Origin: PALSA-1355 sp041499515
GTDB taxonomy: Bacteria; Planctomycetota; Planctomycetia; Pirellulales; PALSA-1355
Assembly (NCBI GenBank): GCA_041499515.1
Contig: JBGQKM010000023.1
Coordinates: 1 to 30,266 of the forward strand
DNA length: 30,266 bases
Direction of reading: 5' to 3'
Shown here piece after piece: positions 27,301-30,266 of the stretch; the stretch's first letter is position 1; each line of letters begins with the position of its first letter. Under the pieces are notes generated by a model, which was given only the letters and a program-made list of their open reading frames with translations, made no database searches and had not been told where the DNA came from. Made by a program: the position numbers and the translations under genes.

Positions 27301-27695
27301 GCTATTTTCGTGACCGAGGTACTTCCTTGGACTCCGAATCGGTCAATGCCTGACAGAGCGTCGCTTCGTTGGCGACCGTCAGGGGATAATGCTCGCCCTA
27401 ACCGGAAAGATACGTCGGCGTCCGAAGATGAGCGCGGAGGCACTTCCGGGAATACGGCCCGGTAATCCTCCCGGCCCCACGCATGACCGGATTTCGAGCG
27501 ATAGGTTTGATCGATCCGGATCAATTCTTCCAGCAGCGCCAGGCGCTTGTCGCCAGAGTGGCCGGCAACGAATTCAGCCAAGTTGGGGACCGCTCCGGTT
27601 TGCCAAACCGCTTCGAATTGGTCGGCAACCTGGTCGATCCAGAGCGCGGCCTGGACCGCTTCCGATTCGAAAAACCTGTCGTTTCCGGTTGACAT
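24372..27695 (-). CDS. Ser/Thr protein kinase with C-terminal WD40 repeats
   Basis: This 1107-residue membrane protein has a PknB-like kinase domain at about residues 132-403: the glycine loop GELGRGSMGVVYQA, Lys in VALKMIL, HRDLKPANILL with catalytic Asp, and DFGLAK. The usual APE motif after the activation loop reads AVE (SYMAVEQAEG). A single helix near 421-443 (TALAAVLFLALGIGTAGV) anchors it. About 13 WD40-like repeats follow: seven clear ones (for example GHASTIESLAFLPDG and TDRTLRLWDL) and about six weaker, enough for two beta-propellers outside the membrane. The first 130 residues are a soluble N-terminal segment. ATG 27695 is chosen over the upstream frame start at 27824 because the residues in between look non-coding. 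It is convergent with the ECF sigma gene. The signal and the substrates are unknown. Confidence 0.92.
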   Translation of the reverse strand: MSTGNDRFFESEAVQAALWIDQVADQFEAVWQTGAVPNLAEFVAGHSGDKRLALLEELIRIDQTYRSKSGHAWGREDYRAVFPEVPPRSSSDADVSFRLGRALSPDGRQRSDALSGIDRFGVQGSTSVTKIAGCEILGELGRGSMGVVYQARQDILKRTVALKMILVGQLAGPEQLARFRLEAEAVARLQHPHIVQIYEVGEHNGLPYCLLEYVDGGSLAQKLAGVPQPATETAEMVRTLALAVHTAHQHGIIHRDLKPANILLTADGEPKIADFGLAKQLDDDLGYTQTGVAVGTPSYMAVEQAEGRIKDIGPATDVYALGAILYEMLTGRPPFRGATMLETLEQVRTCDPVPPSHLQPDLSHDLETICLKALAKNPARRYGTADALADDLRRWLAGEPIQARPVGHVERTWRWIRRNPRVTALAAVLFLALGIGTAGVTWEWRRAEANLQDALTARQREASQIDRAESLLYAADTQAAANAYLNGDVNEAVRRLERQRPTETGRDRREFAWRRLWALSHASEDTLTGHDGDVYVVRVVGDGRELVTAGRDGTLRLWNLADQARSQVLLRGAGELNFVTVAPDGVTLATGNDDGTVRLFNLATRAEIGQFTAHGDWVLCGAISPLGDRLATAGRDNTIRLWKLPGGELIAELTGHASTIESLAFLPDGRRLASTGTDRTLRLWDLASRTATVVGTHPLCAFCVTCSHDGRLLATGCEDHQIYMWDTESQKQIGRLTGHAEAVQQIEFSPDNAWLASAGKDCSVRIWNVASQTQVEDFAGHTSRVWGVDWFPDGANLASASGDGTVRLWRRGKRQRERSLVLLDADVSGVILPRSGDQIWLASKEGLWIHCPNKPPTVIHTSTHSWDCDADLIAIVNQNGPVQFYDRNGRLLPIEVHVPKTVQGLAVAPNADLLAVSTTSGDLLLYELPSGRLRWSRSIGRPKATIAFLPQAQGVLVRVPERSRILICDLLDGAVRTTLDFSKDPWFIGGAGASPDGRWLAAGCADNAVHIRDCSRGTELARLEGHDGGIPAVQFSPDGQTLAVGTIFGTVTLWHVATRQALARFKTELAPINDLCFFADGNTLAIAGRTADGHGQVVLWETEHSGD

Positions 27696-27791
27696 ACCCC
27701 AATCCTTGCCGCAAGCCAGCGCGCGAAAGATACCTTGGGCGGCAGCAAAACAGGTCGATGTTCTAGCGCGGACAAAGAGGCAACCGTTGCA

Positions 27792-27821
27792 AGTATAGGT
27801 TGCCCACCGCCGGCACTGCAA
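27792..27821 (-). promoter_or_regulatory. Possible sigma-70-type promoter of the WD40 kinase gene
   Basis: On the minus strand TTGCAG and TATACT are 18 bases apart, close to the housekeeping consensus. The element lies about 95 bases before the chosen start, supporting ATG 27695 over the upstream option at 27824, which would place it inside the gene. Confidence 0.4.
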
Positions 27822-27985
27822 CAATTCGCAGCCAGGCCGCGGCGCGTAGCGTCGGTGCGATTACCGGTTTGGGTCGGCCCGTTGGCGACTGAATGGGAAC
27901 ACTTGCGGTAAGCAATGCCAAAAACAGGCGTGGCTCGAAAGGGATGTGAAAGCCGCAAGTAATCTTGTCGCAAAAAGTTCTGTAG

Positions 27986-28027
27986 TGCTCCCTGTTGGAC
28001 TTGAACCAACAACCCTCTGATTAAGAG
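27986..28027 (-). tRNA. 3' half of a tRNA-Lys(CTT)-like gene, 5' half missing
   Basis: Read on the minus strand, the 42 bases fit tRNA positions 32-73 exactly: anticodon loop CTCTTAA (anticodon CTT), TCAGA, a 5-base variable region, a perfect T-arm (GTTGG, TTCAAGT, CCAAC), AGGGAGC and discriminator A. The sequence 5' of it (CGTTC, then AATAGC and GGTGGTGT) cannot pair with the TCAGA or AGGGAGC strands, so no cloverleaf forms. No encoded CCA follows. An alternative helix TCCTC/GAGGG would give anticodon AAT, but the acceptor still fails. It is most simply a tRNA fragment such as integrases leave at attachment sites. Confidence 0.5.
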
Positions 28028-28791
28028 GAACGCTATTACACCACCGAAAAACCTGAAATTCTCCGAGAGTTTTGTGATTTTAGCAGCCGCAACTCGCATT
28101 GCAAGACGTTGCAAATGATTGCCGTGTTTTTCGTGAGATCTCGGTATCTCGACGAGCGAATCCGGTAGTCTACCGGAGCGCGAAGTTGGACGAACCGCCG
28201 GAATTTTTGTGATGATAAACGACGCGCCACCAATGAGCGGTTCGCCAGAATCGCGCGCACCGCGATCAACTTGGCCTTCGACGACCTTGGCCCGTCGTGC
28301 GACGCCGTGCCCGCAATGAGCCGCTACGCGCTGGAGCGGGCAAGCGTGCCGGATCAGCAATCGTCACTGACTTGGCGATCATAAAAGGCCTCGGCCGCCG
28401 TCTAAAGGCGAGCATGCGCAAACGATCGCGGGCCATTGCAAGAAGATGCAAAGGCGTGCATACGGTCACAAGATGCAAATATCGATACTCGACGTGTGGT
28501 CGCCACCAAACCGGCAAGCCGATGCCGGAGAGAACGTGCGGCCAACTTCTGGTGGTCCGATCATTGGATCTTTTGAGTTTCAGTTTCTAGAAACTGAAAA
28601 CGTCGGTCCGAATCGGCCCCGCCGAATTGGCGTCGGTAATTCGATAATCCGGCCCGCCAATAACGATAGCGAGCTCATGGTCGATTCGCCCCCGGGTTCA
28701 AGCCGCTCATCTCCCCGAATACAACGGCTCGTCGGCCGTGCAAGAGTGAAACCCGATCTCTCCCCAGCCACAAGTCTTTGAAACGACACGG
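28028..28791. other. Long spacer without recognised gene
   Basis: No open frame here has recognisable protein content. Besides the 22-bp palindrome listed separately, I see only small features: an imperfect GAGAT/ATCTC hairpin near 28134-28149 and no T-run terminators. The stretch, with the tRNA fragment, looks like worn insertion or deletion debris. Confidence 0.4.
28578..28599. repeat. Perfect 22-bp palindrome
   Basis: The half TTTCAGTTTCT is followed directly by its exact reverse complement, with no loop base and a TCTAGA centre. It is AT-richer than its surroundings. It lies about 190 bases past the end of the MHS transporter gene. The T-run needed for a terminator is absent, so a protein-binding site or mobile-element end is more likely. 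Confidence 0.7.
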
Positions 28792-30108
28792 TCAGGAGAT
28801 CACGTCGTGATCACCGAGTTGGGCACGGTGTGTCTCAGCGGCAAGCCAGACGGAGACAAACGTAATTGCTGAGAGGATGATCAAGTAAACGGCGACTGGC
28901 CAGGGCTGACCGTCGTTCCATTGAAGCAAGGCCATGGAGATCAACGGGGCTAAGCCTCCGGCCAGGGGCGAGGCCAACTGGTAGCCGAGCGATGCACCCG
29001 TATAACGGACCTCCGTGCCGAACAGTTCGGAAAAGAAGGCCGCTTGCGGCGCGTACATGGCCGCATGCACGATCAGTCCGATCACGATCGACAAGGCAAT
29101 CAGTGTCGTGTTGGCCGTGTTGATCATCCAGAAAAACGGGAATGCAAACACGGCAAGCGCCGCGGCACCCCCCAGGTAGACCGGGCGCCGACCGATGCGG
29201 TCGGACAAGATGCCAAATGCAGGGATCACAAAAAACTGCACCGCCGATCCGATGAGCACCCCGTTCAAGATCGACGTTCTTGCCACGTCTAACTCGATCG
29301 TGGCATAGGTAAGCACGAAGACCGTGAAAACGTAGAAACAGCCGTTCTCCGCGAAGCGTGCGCCCATTGCCAGTAAGACGTTCCGCGGATAACGCCTGAA
29401 CACCTCAAAGAATGGCACACCTGACTGTTGCTGTCGGTCGCGAACTTTCACAAACAAGGGGCTCTCGAATATCTGTAAACGGATAAACAGTCCGACGCCA
29501 AGCAAAGCAATCCCAAGTAAAAACGGTACGCGCCAACCCCAACGCAGAAACGTCTCATCGGGCAGCAAAGAAACCAGATTGAAGACCGTGGTGGCCAACA
29601 GCAAGCCTGCCGGCACGCCAGCCTGAACCCAACTCGCGTACAGGCCCCGCCGTCCCCGGTGTCCGTGCTCGACCACCATCAGCACGGCACCGCCCCATTC
29701 ACCACCCACGCCGAAGCCTTGGATAAATCGGAGAATGACCAGCAGCACTGGCGCGGCCACGCCGACCTGATCATAGGTTGGCAAAACACCGATCAGAAAT
29801 GTGGCCAGTCCCATCAACATCAGCGTGGTGACAAGCATGGACTTCCGGCCCATCCGGTCACCGAAGTGCCCGAAGACGATACCGCCGACGGGGCGAGCGA
29901 AAAATCCGACTGCATAGGTGGCAAAGGACGCCATCGTCCCAGCCCATGGATCGAGCGTCGGAAAGAAGAGCTGGTTGAACACCAGTGCCGCGGCTGTCCC
30001 GTAGAGAAAGAAATCGTACCACTCGACCGTTGTGCCGATGAAGCTGGCCAACACGACGCGAGTTATCGAGTTGGCGGATCTGGCAGCATCAGGCTCGTCG
30101 ATTGACAT
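28792..30108 (-). CDS. MFS transporter, metabolite:H+ symporter (MHS) family
   Basis: This 438-residue inner-membrane protein belongs to the MHS branch of the major facilitator superfamily, which includes ProP, KgtP and ShiA. The N-terminal phrase GTTVEWYDFFLYGTAAAL is diagnostic. The loop 2-3 motif is FGHFGDRMGRK, repeated as GILSDRIGRRP after helix 8. RFIQGFGVGGEWGGAVLMV is the family's helix 4 signature. About 12 helices are visible. Members import organic acids, amino acids or betaines with protons. The substrate cannot be told from sequence alone. The start ATG 30108 gives a normal N-terminus. It is flanked by the long spacer and by a zinc-ribbon gene, so context gives no hint of substrate. 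Confidence 0.93.
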   Translation of the reverse strand: MSIDEPDAARSANSITRVVLASFIGTTVEWYDFFLYGTAAALVFNQLFFPTLDPWAGTMASFATYAVGFFARPVGGIVFGHFGDRMGRKSMLVTTLMLMGLATFLIGVLPTYDQVGVAAPVLLVILRFIQGFGVGGEWGGAVLMVVEHGHRGRRGLYASWVQAGVPAGLLLATTVFNLVSLLPDETFLRWGWRVPFLLGIALLGVGLFIRLQIFESPLFVKVRDRQQQSGVPFFEVFRRYPRNVLLAMGARFAENGCFYVFTVFVLTYATIELDVARTSILNGVLIGSAVQFFVIPAFGILSDRIGRRPVYLGGAAALAVFAFPFFWMINTANTTLIALSIVIGLIVHAAMYAPQAAFFSELFGTEVRYTGASLGYQLASPLAGGLAPLISMALLQWNDGQPWPVAVYLIILSAITFVSVWLAAETHRAQLGDHDVIS

Positions 30109-30150
30109 GCCGAGATTGTACCGATCTGGCGAGCGATCGGCCCGAAGTCT

Positions 30151-30266
30151 CTAGTCGTCCGGTATGTCTTGCTTCCGAAACCACGACGGAACGCACCCGC
30201 ACGAAACGAGCTGGCCCCCGCATTTTGGGCACCGCTCCAGGTCGCAATACTTGTGGTGAAACCCGC
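30151..30266 (-). CDS. Zinc-ribbon protein, C-terminal end only (runs off the window)
   Basis: The minus strand has an open frame entering at the right edge and ending at TAG 30151. It encodes 37 residues including CDLERCPKCGGQLVSCGC, a zinc-ribbon with paired cysteines, and a tail ending QDIPDD. The conserved-looking cysteine spacing makes a real gene likely. The N-terminal part lies beyond the window, so length and role are unknown. It is upstream of the MHS gene, 42 bases away, and may share its transcript. Confidence 0.6.
   Translation of the reverse strand, partial: GFHHKYCDLERCPKCGGQLVSCGCVPSWFRKQDIPDD

Noticed and set aside
27986..28048. A suppressor tRNA that reads the TAA in the nitrate reductase
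   Set aside because: The anticodon loop contains TTAA, but in the canonical register the anticodon is CTT (Lys). The alternative helix gives AAT. Neither reads UAA, and no full cloverleaf forms.
28690..28720. A T-arm-like GGGTTCAAGCC as a second tRNA
   Set aside because: No acceptor or anticodon arm can be drawn around it on either strand.
1..30266. CRISPR arrays, transposases, integrases, rRNA genes or restriction systems
   Set aside because: Looked for by motif and repeat pattern on both strands; none seen.

Overview
The window reads as a chromosomal segment of a GC-rich planctomycete, most likely a Pirellulales-type member of Planctomycetota. This rests on gene content: a DUF1549/DUF1553 protein overlapping a Tat-exported DUF1501 protein, an LssY C-terminal domain protein, a PEP-CTERM surface protein, and a planctomycete-style ECF sigma factor beside a Ser/Thr kinase with a WD40 tail. 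No database search was possible; family names come from motifs read by eye.

Layout. 1-303: no gene, one perfect inverted repeat. 304-4636 (+): nucleosidase/phosphorylase-like protein, glutamyl-tRNA synthetase (gltX), a small zinc-ribbon membrane protein and an LssY-domain protein. 4720-10913 (+): DUF1549/DUF1553 and DUF1501 pair, a polytopic membrane protein, and a secreted protein with a CxxCH motif. 11057-13310 (-): response regulator and histidine kinase with a PilJ/NarX-type sensor. 13772-22237 (+): a nitrate assimilation operon, narK - nirBD fusion - DmsB/DmsC-like fusion - molybdopterin nitrate reductase. 22248-22463: a truncated second copy of the LssY 3' end. 22576-23316 (-): PEP-CTERM protein. 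23758-24357 (+) and 24372-27695 (-): ECF sigma factor and WD40 kinase, convergent. 27696-28791: no protein gene; it holds a tRNA-Lys-like 3' half and a 22-bp palindrome. 28792-30108 (-): MHS-family transporter. 30151-30266 (-): C-terminal end of a zinc-ribbon protein cut by the window edge.

How it works together. NarK would import nitrate or nitrite. The molybdoenzyme, fed by the membrane-bound DmsBC-like protein, would reduce nitrate to nitrite, and NirBD would reduce nitrite to ammonium. The divergent sensor kinase and FixJ-type regulator are the obvious candidates for nitrate/nitrite control. The spacer between the two transcription units carries a sigma-54-like -24/-12 element facing each way.

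Most notable points: (1) the nitrate reductase gene is interrupted by one in-frame TAA at codon 203 with the frame intact on both sides; (2) the paired sigma-54-like promoters; (3) a directly repeated LssY 3' end flanking about 17.8 kb that includes the whole nitrate cluster; (4) a 3' half of tRNA-Lys(CTT) without its 5' half, as left at integration sites. I did not find a clearly new defence or mobile system.
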